DNA from: Pseudoclavibacter sp. AY1H1
GTDB taxonomy: Bacteria; Actinomycetota; Actinomycetes; Actinomycetales; Microbacteriaceae
Length of the DNA stretch: 64,000 nucleotides
Assembly (NCBI RefSeq): GCF_002931055.1
Contig: NZ_PSXX01000014.1
Location: 1-64,000 of the forward strand
Direction: 5' to 3'
Both the position numbers and the translations under genes were made by a program. The notes under the pieces are model-generated. The model was not told the origin of the DNA, made no database searches, and worked only from the letters and a program-made list of their open reading frames with translations. Shown in pieces: positions 43,743 to 52,619 of the stretch (positions are counted from its first letter, which is position 1; each line of letters opens with the position of its first letter).

Positions 43743-44909
43743 CTAGGCGACGAGCGCGGTGTCCTGGTAGGGCGAGGAGCCGGTGACGTTGTCGCCGCGG
43801 TTCTCGTTGGGGCGCGGTTGGCGCGGCGCGGCGTCGCCGTACTTCGCGAGGACAAGCGACTCGTGCGTGGGCGCGTCTGGGACCTCGGCGGGGCGGAGCG
43901 CCTCGAGCTCGCGGCGCAGCACTGGAACCACTTCGGAGCCGAGGAGCTCGAGCTGGTCGAGCACCATGCCGAGCGGCAGGCCGGCGTGGTCCATGAGGAA
44001 CAGCTGGCGCTGGTAGTCGCCGAAGTGCTCGCGGAACGTCAGGGTCTTGTCGATGACCTCCTGCGGGCTGCCGACCGAGAGCGGGGTCTGCTGCATGAAG
44101 TCCTCCATCCGCGGCCCGTGGCCGTAGACGGGTGCCTCGTTGAAGTAGGGGCGGAACTGGTCCTTCGCATCCTGCGAGTTCTTGGCGATGAACGCCTGCC
44201 CGCCGAGGCCGACGATCGCCTGCGATGCCTTGCCGTGGCCGTAGTGCTCGTAGCGCTGGCGGTAGAAGTCGATGAGGCGCATGTAGTGCTCCTTCGGCCA
44301 GAAGATGTTGTTCGCGAAGAACCCGTCGCCGTAGAAGGCGGCCTGCTCGGCGATCTCCGGGGTGCGGATGGAGCCGTGCCACACGAACGGTGCCACGTCG
44401 TCGAGGGGGCGGGGCGTCGAGGTGAAGCCCTGCAGGGGGGTGCGGAACTTGCCTTCCCAGTCGACGACGTCCTCGCGCCAGAGGCGGTGGAGCAGATTGT
44501 AGTTCTCGAGGGCGAGGGGCAGGCCGGAGCGGATGTCCTTGCCGAACCACGGGTAGACGGGGGCGGTGTTGCCGCGGCCGAGCATGAGGTCCATGCGGCC
44601 CTTGGAGAGGTGCTGCAGCATCGCGTATTCCTCGGCGATGCGCACGGGGTCGTTGGTCGTGATGAGGGTCGTCGACGTGGAGACGCGCAGCGTCTTCGTG
44701 AGTGCCGCGATGTGCGAGAGGAGCACGGCGGGCGAGGAGGAGAAGAAGGGCGGGTTGTGGTGCTCGCCGATGGCGAAGACGTCGAGGCCGACCTCTTCGG
44801 TCTTCTGGGCGATCTTGACGATCGCGTCGATGCGCTCGGCCTCGCTCGGCGTCTCGCCGGTGACCGGGTTGCGTGTGATGTCGCTGACGGAGAAGATTCC
44901 GAACTGCAT
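43743..44909 (-). CDS. LLM-class flavin-dependent monooxygenase, CE1758 type (388 aa)
   Basis: Luciferase-like TIM barrel: N-terminal MQFGIFSVSDITRNP, GLDVFAIGEHHNPPFFSSSP, TSTTLITTNDPVRIAEEYAM and GRMDLMLGRGN. It is paired with the FMN reductase downstream, the usual arrangement for this actinobacterial duo. Substrate unknown. AAAGGG is seven bases before ATG 44909. A 12-bp palindrome lies upstream. Confidence 0.92.
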   Translation of the reverse strand: MQFGIFSVSDITRNPVTGETPSEAERIDAIVKIAQKTEEVGLDVFAIGEHHNPPFFSSSPAVLLSHIAALTKTLRVSTSTTLITTNDPVRIAEEYAMLQHLSKGRMDLMLGRGNTAPVYPWFGKDIRSGLPLALENYNLLHRLWREDVVDWEGKFRTPLQGFTSTPRPLDDVAPFVWHGSIRTPEIAEQAAFYGDGFFANNIFWPKEHYMRLIDFYRQRYEHYGHGKASQAIVGLGGQAFIAKNSQDAKDQFRPYFNEAPVYGHGPRMEDFMQQTPLSVGSPQEVIDKTLTFREHFGDYQRQLFLMDHAGLPLGMVLDQLELLGSEVVPVLRRELEALRPAEVPDAPTHESLVLAKYGDAAPRQPRPNENRGDNVTGSSPYQDTALVA

Positions 44910-44971
44910 GTTCAGCCCTTTCGTTGTGGATGCACGGGCCGGGTCGGTCCTGGTTCTGGATTCCCAACTCC

Positions 44972-44983
44972 ATGCATATGCAT
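44972..44983. promoter_or_regulatory. Palindrome ATGCATATGCAT upstream of the LLM monooxygenase gene
   Basis: A perfect 12-bp AT-rich palindrome in a GC-rich context, 63-74 bases before the monooxygenase start. TACGTT, a possible -10, lies immediately before it on the minus strand. It looks like an operator for a MarR- or TetR-type repressor encoded elsewhere. Confidence 0.45.
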
Positions 44984-45003
44984 ACAACGTAGCGCGTTCG
45001 GAT

Positions 45004-45987
45004 CTATTCCCGCGTGCTCGACTCCACTGGCAGCACACCTTCGCCGGGAGCAGCGACAGGGGCGGCGACGGCGGTTCGAGCCCGCATCCCGGGCACGCGC
45101 CCCTGGCTCGCGAGCACCCCCACCACAACGATCAGACCGCCGAGCGGCTGGTTCCAGTGCACCGACTCCCCCAGCACCACGACCCCCAGGATGACGCCGA
45201 CAACTGGCGAGAGATAGGTGACGGTGGATGCGCGGGCCGGGCCCCAGTCACGCAGGATGCGGTTGTACCAGATGTAGGCGAGTCCGGTCCCGAGCACGCC
45301 GAGCCCCGCGACGGCCAGGAGCACCGGCAGGTCGATCGCGACCTCGCCCCGCGCGGTGAGGGGCGCGAGGAGCCACACGATGACGGCGGCCAGGCCGATC
45401 TGGACGGTCGACAGGGTGATCGTGTCGTATCCCGAGCTCGTGAGGAACCGGCGCATGTAGAGCCCGGCGAATCCGTAGGAGATGGTGGCGCCGAGGCAGG
45501 CGAGCTGGGCTGGCAGCAGCTCGGGTACCTGGCCCGTGCCGATGAGCTGCCAGGGAGCCGCGAGCACGACGACCCCGCTCAGGCCGACCACGAGGCCAAC
45601 GACCTGCGTGCGCGTGAGCCGCTCGCCGACGAGCACAAGCGGCATGAGCAGGAGCGTCATGATGGGTGTCGTCGCGTTGTAGATGCTCGAGAGGCTGCTC
45701 GGCATGTACTGCCCAGCCCAGGCGAAGAGCGAATAGGGCACAACCGCGAGCGCGAGGGACACGACGAGCATGTGCACCCAGATCTTCCGCCCCCTGGGCC
45801 AGCGTCGCCGAGTGACCAGCATGATCGCGACGAGTGCCGCGGCCCCCAGCGTGAGGCGTCCCAACACGAGCTGCGCTGGACTGAGCCCCTCGAGCCCGAC
45901 TTTCATGAAGAGGAAGCTCGCACCCCAGACGAGGGAGAGGACGACAAAGGCGGCGACGGTGCCGCGGGTGTTGCCGGTAGGTCTCAT
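45004..45987 (-). CDS. EamA/DMT-family transporter (327 aa)
   Basis: Ten-helix drug/metabolite exporter with duplicated EamA domains: VVLSLVWGASFLFMKVGLEG at the start and VLGTGLAYIWYNRILRDWGP plus VVGVILGVVVLGE in the second half. ATG 45987 is chosen; upstream in-frame sequence covers the control region and the LysR gene. It is divergent from lysR (70-bp gap), so it is probably under LysR control. The exported compound is unknown. Confidence 0.9.
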   Translation of the reverse strand: MRPTGNTRGTVAAFVVLSLVWGASFLFMKVGLEGLSPAQLVLGRLTLGAAALVAIMLVTRRRWPRGRKIWVHMLVVSLALAVVPYSLFAWAGQYMPSSLSSIYNATTPIMTLLLMPLVLVGERLTRTQVVGLVVGLSGVVVLAAPWQLIGTGQVPELLPAQLACLGATISYGFAGLYMRRFLTSSGYDTITLSTVQIGLAAVIVWLLAPLTARGEVAIDLPVLLAVAGLGVLGTGLAYIWYNRILRDWGPARASTVTYLSPVVGVILGVVVLGESVHWNQPLGGLIVVVGVLASQGRVPGMRARTAVAAPVAAPGEGVLPVESSTRE

Positions 45988-46008
45988 GGGACTTATTGTT
46001 GGCGGCAC

Positions 46009-46059
46009 CCCCACATGAGGCAAATGCATCTGCTTCATCCCCACATGAGGAGACCTCAT
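46009..46059. promoter_or_regulatory. LysR-type control region with direct and inverted repeats
   Basis: CCCCACATGAGG occurs at 46009-46020 and 46039-46050 (30-base period). The palindrome ATGAGG-AGA-CCTCAT (46045-46059) overlaps the lysR start codon, and GCAAATGCATCTGC (46020-46033) is an imperfect dyad between them. This is typical layout for an autoregulated LysR operator. Confidence 0.55.
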
Positions 46060-46945
46060 GAGCGTCACCATCGCCCAGCTCCGTGCGCTGGTCACGGTCG
46101 TGGATCGCGCGTCCTTCACCGTTGCCGCCACCGAGCTGGGGGTCAGTCAGTCGGCGATCTCGCACTCCGTGACGGGCCTCGAGAAGGCTGTCGGCGGCCG
46201 GGTCCTGCGCCGCGACGGCGGGATCACCCTCACCGCGCTCGGCCTCGGCGTGATCGAGCACGCCCGAGCCGCACTGGCCTCCGTCTCAGCGCTGGAGAGC
46301 GCCGTGCGCCGCGACGAGACCCTGTCCGGCACCGTCCGACTCGGGGCGGTCGCGACGGTCTGCCAGGGACTGGTCCCTGACCTGCTGGCCCTGTGGTCCG
46401 CGCGGCTGCCCAACATCGCCGTGTCGATCTACGAGGGCGACGACGAGGAGATGCCCGAGTGGCTCGAAGCGGGACTCGTGGACGCTGCGGTCCTCGTCGA
46501 GCCATCCCCCGCGCCGCCAGGCGGGCTCCTCGTCGCCACGGACGAGTTCGCCGCGCTCGTGCCTGCCGACCACCCGCTCGCGCAGCAGGACTCGATCCCG
46601 CTCGACGAGCTCGACGACGACGGCCTCATCGTGTCGACGGGCGGATGCGAGACGCACGTCAGGAAGATGCACGACGAGCTCGGGCTCCCCTACGTCTTCT
46701 CGCACCGCGTCCGCGAGATGAGCACGATGTTCCGCATGGTGCAGCAGGGCATGGGTGTCGCCGTCATCCCGTCCCTGGGGCGCGGGATGCTCCCGGACGA
46801 CCTCGTGATGCGCCCGCTCACGGCACGCAGGCCGCGGCAGCTCGTGCTGTCCGGGCCCAACACTCGCCCATGGCACCCGCTTGTGGGGGCACTCGTCGAT
46901 GCGACTGGCGTCGACTTCGCGAGCACGGTGAAGGTCGAGCTCTGA
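46058..46945 (+). CDS. LysR-family transcriptional regulator (295 aa)
   Basis: N-terminal winged helix (QLRALVTVVDRASFTVAATE, VSQSAISHSVTGLEKAVGGR) and a type 2 periplasmic-binding effector domain. It is divergent from the EamA exporter, its likely target. It ends 7 bases before the convergent gluconokinase gene. Confidence 0.92.
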   Translation: MSVTIAQLRALVTVVDRASFTVAATELGVSQSAISHSVTGLEKAVGGRVLRRDGGITLTALGLGVIEHARAALASVSALESAVRRDETLSGTVRLGAVATVCQGLVPDLLALWSARLPNIAVSIYEGDDEEMPEWLEAGLVDAAVLVEPSPAPPGGLLVATDEFAALVPADHPLAQQDSIPLDELDDDGLIVSTGGCETHVRKMHDELGLPYVFSHRVREMSTMFRMVQQGMGVAVIPSLGRGMLPDDLVMRPLTARRPRQLVLSGPNTRPWHPLVGALVDATGVDFASTVKVEL

Positions 46946-46952
46946 TGGCCCC

Positions 46953-47516
46953 TCAGGCCTCGGAGGGTTCGGCTCCTTCGAGGTACGCGACGATCGCGTC
47001 CACGATCTCGACTGGCGTGCCCGCGACGGGAACCACGACCCCCGCCTCCCAGGGCGCGAGCGGTTCGAGCACCTCGAACTGACTGTCGAGCAGCGTCGTT
47101 GGCATGAACTCGTGCTGTCGCGTTGCGAGGCGTGAGGCGACGAGGTCGCGCTGGCCTGACAGGTGGATGAAGCGCAGCTCTGGCACGCTCGAGCGCAGCA
47201 GCTCCCGATACCAGCGCTTGAGCGCCGAGCAGGCGACGATCGTCACGCGCCCTTCGGCGGCGTTGGCGGCGATCGTCGCGCCGATGACCTTGAGCCAGGG
47301 CACACGGTCTTCGTCGTCGAGGGGGTTCCCTGCCGCCATCTTGGCCTTGTTGGCGGGCGGGTGCAGGTCGTCGCTGTCGATGAAGGTCACGTCGAGTCGC
47401 GTTGCCAGTGCCGAGCCGATCGTGGTCTTGCCCGTGCCCTGCACCCCCATGACGACCATGGGCGGATGCGCAGGAGCGGGACGCGCGGCGCCTTCGGCGG
47501 CCTCCGCAGCGCTCAC
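46953..47516 (-). CDS. gntK: Gluconokinase, GntK family (187 aa)
   Basis: Phosphorylates D-gluconate to 6-phosphogluconate. P-loop VMGVQGTGKTTIGSALA near residue 22, substrate-binding FIDSDDLHPPANKAKMAAG and the VACSALKRWYRELLR motif are all present. Length is normal for the short thermoresistant type. The start overlaps the idonate dehydrogenase stop by 4 bases, so it is the last gene of the sugar-acid operon. Confidence 0.95.
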   Translation of the reverse strand: MSAAEAAEGAARPAPAHPPMVVMGVQGTGKTTIGSALATRLDVTFIDSDDLHPPANKAKMAAGNPLDDEDRVPWLKVIGATIAANAAEGRVTIVACSALKRWYRELLRSSVPELRFIHLSGQRDLVASRLATRQHEFMPTTLLDSQFEVLEPLAPWEAGVVVPVAGTPVEIVDAIVAYLEGAEPSEA

Positions 47517-48583
47517 GACGCGGCCCCGTCCACGCGAGCGTCGGCGTCGGCGAACGAGAGCAGCACCTTCGACGATCTGGAGGCGTCGCCTGCGACGGCA
47601 AACGCCTCGAGCGCCTGCTCGACCGAGAACTCGTGCGTGAGCACTGCATCCACGACCAGTGAGCCGTCGGCGAGCGCGCCGATCACGGCGTCGATCTCGT
47701 CGGTGAAGCGGAACGAGCCGACGAGGGTCAGCTCGCGAGTGATCGCGAGCGACAGCAGGGCGGGGACCTCACCGCTGCGCTGCAGACCGAGCAGGACGAC
47801 GCGGCCCGCGCGACCGGCGCCACGGATGGCACTGGCGAGCCCCGGCACCGTGCCAGACGACTCGATGACGACGTCGGCGTGCACGGCGGCGATCGCCGCC
47901 GCATCGCGCGCGTCGATGACGCGATTCGCCCCGAGCTCGGTGGCGACGGCGAGCGGCAGCTCGTGGAGGTCGCTCGCGATGATCTCGGCGGCGCCGTGGT
48001 GCTTCATCACGGCGACGACAAGCGCACCGATCGGGCCGGCGCCGATGACGAGCACCCGCTTGCCTCGCACGTCTCCAGCCTGCCCGACTCCATGCCAGGC
48101 GACGGAGGCCGGCTCGGCGAGTGATGCCAGCTTGAGGTCGAGGCCCGCTGGCAGCGCGCGGAGCATGCGTGCTGGCAGGGCGACTCGACGCGCGAATGCC
48201 CCCTGGGTGTGCGGGATGCGCGCGGCGGAGCCCAGATAGGTGCCGGCAGGAGAGAGGTTCGGTCGCTCGGCCGGGTAGGGCGTCACGCCATCGTCACCCT
48301 GCGTGGCGGGGTGGACGGCGACTCGCTGGCCGACCCGAGGGCCGCTCCCGTCAGCCGCTGCCTCGAGCACGGTGCCGACGATCTCGTGGCCGAGGAGGAG
48401 CGGGTCGCGCAGGATCGACTCCCCCGCGGCCCCGTGCATCCAGTAGTGCAGATCCGATCCGCACACGCCGCCATACGCGATCGCGACGACGGCCTGATCC
48501 GGGGTCGGCTCCGGTTCCGGCAGCGCATCGAGCCGCAGGTCGTCCTTGCCGTGGGCGACGACTCCGAGGTTCTCCTGGGTCAC
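47513..48583 (-). CDS. idnD: L-idonate 5-dehydrogenase-like MDR enzyme (356 aa)
   Basis: Zinc MDR dehydrogenase resembling E. coli IdnD: GGVCGSDLHYWMHGAAGESI, GHEIVGTVLE, EPASVAWHGV, VIGAGPIGALVVAVMKHHGA and LVGSFRFTDE. The loop that carries four structural-zinc Cys in E. coli IdnD is here Cys-free (PATQGDDGVTPYPAERPNLS), so only the catalytic zinc is expected. It would give 5-ketogluconate for the SDR upstream, with gluconokinase next in the operon. Confidence 0.88.
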   Translation of the reverse strand: MTQENLGVVAHGKDDLRLDALPEPEPTPDQAVVAIAYGGVCGSDLHYWMHGAAGESILRDPLLLGHEIVGTVLEAAADGSGPRVGQRVAVHPATQGDDGVTPYPAERPNLSPAGTYLGSAARIPHTQGAFARRVALPARMLRALPAGLDLKLASLAEPASVAWHGVGQAGDVRGKRVLVIGAGPIGALVVAVMKHHGAAEIIASDLHELPLAVATELGANRVIDARDAAAIAAVHADVVIESSGTVPGLASAIRGAGRAGRVVLLGLQRSGEVPALLSLAITRELTLVGSFRFTDEIDAVIGALADGSLVVDAVLTHEFSVEQALEAFAVAGDASRSSKVLLSFADADARVDGAAS

Positions 48584-48617
48584 TTGCGATCTCCTTGCAC
48601 GTCGAATGGTTCGTGAG

Positions 48618-49355
48618 TCAGACGCACGGCGTCACCAGCGGCACGCCCGCGACGGTGATCTCGATGAGGTCCCCGGGTTCGGCTGCGAACCCCGACTTCG
48701 GGGCGCCCGTCATGATGATGTCGCCGGGGCCGAGCGGCACCCAGCTCGTGACGTAGGCGACGCACTCGGCGATGCCCGCTGGCAGCTCCTGGCTTCCGGT
48801 GAGCACCTTCCGCTCGCCGTTGATGCGCACCTCGAGCTCGGCGGCGGCGAAGTCCGCTCCTGTCTCGATCCAGGGGCCGAGCGGCGTGTAGCCGACGCCG
48901 CCCTTGCCCTCGAAGTTCCGGGGGTCGATGCTGCCCCGGTCTGGGTTCGAGATGTCGTTCACGGCGGTGAGACCGAGGATCACGGTGTGCGCGTCCTCCG
49001 CAGACACGTCGACCGCGCCACGGCCGATGACGACGCACACCTCGCCCTCGATGACGACCTTGCCGACGCCTCGGCGCAGCGCCACCGGGGTTCCGCTCGG
49101 CACGACCGTGCGGGGGCTCTTCAGCCAGGCCTGCACCGGAGAGGGATGCTCTGGGCCGTTCTGCGCGATCCCGACGACGATGCGCGGCTCGCTCGGAGCG
49201 AGCAGCGTCGCATCCGCGACACCCCCGCCTTTGCGCGTCGGCTCGACGCCGCGTGCGAACGCCTCGTAGGGGTCGCTGCAGGGCACCCACGAGTCGCCAT
49301 CGGCGAACGCGTGCGTGACGGTGCCGTCACTGGTCTGGATCCTGGAGATTCGCAT
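48618..49355 (-). CDS. Fumarylacetoacetate hydrolase (FAH) family protein (245 aa)
   Basis: FAH fold with metal ligands visible in VVIEGEVCVVIGRGA and the downstream NDISNPDRGSID. It ends in PGDIIMTGAPKSG, the family's C-terminal signature. Family members hydrolyse or decarboxylate 2-oxo acids. ATG 49355 shares its A with the SDR stop; GTG 49358 is an alternative. Its place inside an idonate/gluconate operon suggests action on a 2-keto sugar acid, which is inference. Confidence 0.88.
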   Translation of the reverse strand: MRISRIQTSDGTVTHAFADGDSWVPCSDPYEAFARGVEPTRKGGGVADATLLAPSEPRIVVGIAQNGPEHPSPVQAWLKSPRTVVPSGTPVALRRGVGKVVIEGEVCVVIGRGAVDVSAEDAHTVILGLTAVNDISNPDRGSIDPRNFEGKGGVGYTPLGPWIETGADFAAAELEVRINGERKVLTGSQELPAGIAECVAYVTSWVPLGPGDIIMTGAPKSGFAAEPGDLIEITVAGVPLVTPCV

Positions 49356-50152
49356 CACACAACCGCCGTCATTCCGCCATCGACATAGATCGTCTGGCCG
49401 TTCACGAACGCCGAAGCGTCACTGGAGAGGAACACGAGCGTGCCGACGAGCTCGTCGACCTGCCCCCAGCGCCCGGCGGGCGTCCTCTGGGCCACCCAGG
49501 CCGAGAACTGGGCGTCGTCGACGAGCGCCTTCGTGAGCTCGGTCGCGAAGTAGCCGGGTGCAAGCGCGTTCACGGTGATCCCCGCCGGCGCGAGGTCGGC
49601 GCAGAGCCCCTTCGTGAGCATCACGATGGCGCCCTTCGTCGCACTGTACGGCGCGATCGAGGGGCGGGCGATCTGCGACTGCACGCTCCCGATGTTCACG
49701 ATCTTGCCGGTGCCGCGCTCGAGCATGCCGCGAGCCACGCGGCGCGAGAGCAGGAACGCGCTCGTGAGGTTCGTGGCCAGCAGCTCATGCCAGTCGGAGT
49801 CGGTGAACTCGGCGATGGGGGCGCGCCGCTGGATGCCCGCGTTGTTGACGAGGATGTCGACCGTTCCGATGCTCGCCTCGAGTTCGCCGATGCCGGCATC
49901 CACGGCTGACGCATCCGTCACGTCGAAGGTCGAGACGATCGGCTCGGCCGTCGTTCCCTCGAGGCCGAGGGCCTCGGCGATGGACGCCGCCGCGCGCTCG
50001 GCTTTCGCCCGGTCCCGTCCGTGCACCACGACCCTGGCCCCCGCGGCGGCGAGACCGCCCGCGAGTGCCCGGCCGATGCCCTGGCTCGACCCCGTGACGA
50101 GGGCTGTCCGACCCGTGAGGTCGAACGCCTTCAGCCCGGCGGGGAGGCTCAC
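49355..50152 (-). CDS. SDR oxidoreductase, gluconate 5-dehydrogenase-like (265 aa)
   Basis: Classical short-chain dehydrogenase: cofactor motif ALVTGSSQGIGRALAGGLA, NNAG in VDILVNNAGIQRRAPIAEF, active-site Tyr-x-x-x-Lys in APYSATKGA and ITVNALAPGYFATELTKAL. The sequence AGIQRRAP with FATELTKAL fits the IdnO/Ga5DH branch (5-ketogluconate to gluconate). It overlaps the transporter stop by 4 bases and lies before the FAH gene. Confidence 0.92.
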   Translation of the reverse strand: MSLPAGLKAFDLTGRTALVTGSSQGIGRALAGGLAAAGARVVVHGRDRAKAERAAASIAEALGLEGTTAEPIVSTFDVTDASAVDAGIGELEASIGTVDILVNNAGIQRRAPIAEFTDSDWHELLATNLTSAFLLSRRVARGMLERGTGKIVNIGSVQSQIARPSIAPYSATKGAIVMLTKGLCADLAPAGITVNALAPGYFATELTKALVDDAQFSAWVAQRTPAGRWGQVDELVGTLVFLSSDASAFVNGQTIYVDGGMTAVV

Positions 50153-51606
50153 GACTTGGCCCCCACCGCGGCGGATGCGCTGCTCGCAGTGCCTGCGGCA
50201 GGTGCGGCCTCGTAGATGTCCTGCAGGTCGATGAGGCCGGTGTCCTCCTCATCGGTGGAGACGCGAATGGCGTCTTCCTTGCGGAGCAGGTCGCGGCCCT
50301 TCGTCTCTGGAACGAGGAACGTCGCTGCAGTGGTGATCGCGGCGAGCGTCGCGAGGTAGAGCCCCATGACCACCCAGTTGCCGCCGGTGAGCGTGAGCAG
50401 CCACGTGCCGACCACGCCGGCCAGGCCGCCGGCGAGCACGGCAGAGAGCTCTCGGGCCATGGCCACGCCGAGGTAGCGGTGCTTGTTGCCGAACAGCTCA
50501 GGGAGCATGGCGCACTGCGGCCCGAGCATCGAGTTGACGGCCACACCGATACCGACGGCGATGACGGCGATCGTGAGGGGTCCGTTGCCGAGCGAGAGCA
50601 TCCACCATGCGGGGAATGCGAAGAGCAGCATGAAGACGGCGCCGAACCGGTAGACGGCGCGGCGGCCGAGCTTGTCGGAGAGGTGCCCGGAGAGCGGCAC
50701 CGAGAAAATGCCGATGAGCGAGCCGATCGTGACACCCCAGGTCGCGATGCCGCGGTCGACGGGGTTCGCGATGAACGTGCCGGCGACGAACGCGAGCGAC
50801 ACGTTCTGGAAGATGTACGAGCCGCCGTTCTCGGCCATGCGCAGGCCGATGCCCGTGATGACGCCCGGCATGCCGCGGGTGAAGATCTCACGGATCGGGT
50901 GGTCGGCGACCTGGTCGCTCTTCTCGAGCTCGACGAACGTCGGGGTCTCACGGAGGCGCATGCGGATGAACAGTGCGACGAGGATGAGGGCGAACGACCC
51001 GAGGAACGGGATCCGCCAGCCCCACGACAGGAACGCCTCATCCGGCATGAGCGTCAGCAGGCTGAAGACCACGGCGGCGAGGAGCGTGCCGGCCTGGATG
51101 CCGACGAACGGGAGCGCGGAGAAGAACCCGCGGCGCTTCACGGGCGCGTACTCGGCCATGAGCACCGTGGCACCGGCCTGCTCGGCGCCGGCACCGAAGC
51201 CCTGCGCGAGTCGGAGGAGCACGAGCAGCGCTGGGGCCCACAGCCCGATCGTCTCGTAGGTGGGGAGGAGGCCGATGGCGGTGGATGCGCCGCCCATGAG
51301 CACGATCGTGATGACAAGCACGCCCTTGCGGCCGAGGCGGTCACCCATCGTGCCGAAGAAGAGCCCGCCGAAGGGTCGGGCGACGAAGCCGACGCCGTAG
51401 ATGGCGAAGGCCCCGATGACGGCGACGGCCGGGTCGCTCTGGTCGAAGAAGAGCTTGTTGAAGACGAGCGCGGTCATGAGGCCGTAGAGCGCGAAGTCGA
51501 AGTACTCGAGGGCGGAGCCGATGCTCGAGGCCAACGTCGCGCGGCGCAGGTTGTCTGCGTACTCCGGGTCGTCGGTCGGCACTGGAGGCCGGGTGTTCTC
51601 AGTCAC
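50149..51606 (-). CDS. MHS-family MFS sugar-acid symporter (485 aa)
   Basis: Twelve-helix metabolite:H+ symporter with the MHS signatures SSIGSALEYFDFALYGLMTA, GFVARPFGGLFFGTMGDRLG and RLRETPTF. The start is GTG 51606 with AAAGGAG 8 bases upstream. It is the first gene of the idonate/gluconate operon, so uptake of that substrate is likely. The promoter ahead overlaps an IclR-type palindrome. Confidence 0.9.
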   Translation of the reverse strand: MTENTRPPVPTDDPEYADNLRRATLASSIGSALEYFDFALYGLMTALVFNKLFFDQSDPAVAVIGAFAIYGVGFVARPFGGLFFGTMGDRLGRKGVLVITIVLMGGASTAIGLLPTYETIGLWAPALLVLLRLAQGFGAGAEQAGATVLMAEYAPVKRRGFFSALPFVGIQAGTLLAAVVFSLLTLMPDEAFLSWGWRIPFLGSFALILVALFIRMRLRETPTFVELEKSDQVADHPIREIFTRGMPGVITGIGLRMAENGGSYIFQNVSLAFVAGTFIANPVDRGIATWGVTIGSLIGIFSVPLSGHLSDKLGRRAVYRFGAVFMLLFAFPAWWMLSLGNGPLTIAVIAVGIGVAVNSMLGPQCAMLPELFGNKHRYLGVAMARELSAVLAGGLAGVVGTWLLTLTGGNWVVMGLYLATLAAITTAATFLVPETKGRDLLRKEDAIRVSTDEEDTGLIDLQDIYEAAPAAGTASSASAAVGAKS

Positions 51607-51675
51607 GAAACATCTCCTTTGATGTGCGGTGCACCGAGGCCGTGGTGAACCCGTCGGTGCATGCTTGCTGACCAC

Positions 51676-51715
51676 AAGCTAACACTCCAGTGGACGACGT
51701 TCAACACTTTGAACG
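51676..51715 (-). promoter_or_regulatory. Promoter with overlapping IclR-type operator
   Basis: Minus-strand TTGAAC (51699-51704) and TAGCTT (51676-51681) are 17 bases apart. The palindrome CGTTCAA-CACT-TTGAACG (51698-51715) covers the -35. A 13/15 copy of its core TTCAACACTTTGAAC lies at 53737-53751. The IclR gene next door supplies the likely repressor. Confidence 0.65.
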
Positions 51716-51739
51716 CACGAGATGTTGCCGAGGCCTGAG

Positions 51740-52552
51740 CTACCGCCCTGCCAGCGGGTTCGTGAGCTCCCGCGCAGCCTCGATGAGCGCCGCACCGACG
51801 CGAGCGACGTGCTCAGCATCCGCGAGCTCCGTCGGCAGAGCCGCCCCGAGCGCAAACGGGGGATCACTCGGCGACCAGGAGGCGAGCGGCACCGCGACGC
51901 CCGTCACTCCCCCGACCGAGCCGTTCGAGTCGATCGAGTAGCCGCGCTCCCGAGCGACGGCGAGGCAGTCGAGCAGCTCCCTCGTCGTCCCGATGCTCTG
52001 CGGCGTCAGCTTCGGGAAGGAGGCGGAGGCGCCGACGAGCTCCACGACCTCCTCGTCGTCGAGACGCATGAGCAGCGCACGACCCGAGGCCGTGAGCGCC
52101 GCCGGCAGGCGCGAACCCAGCGGCGTGCCCAGCTGGTAGCGCCGTCGACCCTCGTGACGAGCGAGGTAGACCGTGTCCGGGCCGTCCAGCATGACCACCT
52201 GCACGAGCTCGCTGCGAAGCACGGGAGACGCATCGCATACCCCGAAGAACTCTCTGATCTGGTTGAACTGCTGCGCGAACGCGCCGCCGAGCTCGGCCGT
52301 GCGCCTGCCCAGCTGGTACCCCTGCGGCACACGCTGCAGCATCCGCCCGTCTTCGAGCACGGCGACCAGATTGGCGGTCGACGATTTCGCGATACCGAGC
52401 GCCCTGGCGATATCGCTCAGCGTCATGGGCGCGCCATCAGCGTCGGCCAGCAGCGACAGGATGCGCAGCGAGCGCGTCACCGCCGGCGCGAGGTCGCGCT
52501 CCGGCGCGTCCTGCGCGCCCGCCTTCGTTGATGCATCCGCAGCTTCTGGCAC
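51740..52552 (-). CDS. IclR-family transcriptional regulator (270 aa)
   Basis: N-terminal winged helix (TLSDIARALGIAKSSTANLV) and a C-terminal IclR effector domain (YLARHEGRRRYQLGTPLGSR, LTASGRALLMRLDDEEVVEL). GTG 52552 has GGAG 7 bases upstream, preferred over the much longer open frame. It lies between the hydroxyacid dehydrogenase and the transporter and probably represses both through paired operators. Confidence 0.92.
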   Translation of the reverse strand: MPEAADASTKAGAQDAPERDLAPAVTRSLRILSLLADADGAPMTLSDIARALGIAKSSTANLVAVLEDGRMLQRVPQGYQLGRRTAELGGAFAQQFNQIREFFGVCDASPVLRSELVQVVMLDGPDTVYLARHEGRRRYQLGTPLGSRLPAALTASGRALLMRLDDEEVVELVGASASFPKLTPQSIGTTRELLDCLAVARERGYSIDSNGSVGGVTGVAVPLASWSPSDPPFALGAALPTELADAEHVARVGAALIEAARELTNPLAGR

Positions 52553-52619
52553 GGTGCCGCTCCTCGCCTCGTCACGCCTGCCGGCCCGTTGACGTCGCAA
52601 CGGGCCCACAGGTGGGAAA

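Noticed and set aside
43496-44973. Continuous frame linking FMN reductase and LLM genes as one fusion protein
   Set aside because: The part upstream of Met 43626 is out of frame with the LLM protein; the two genes have separate starts, stops and ribosome sites.
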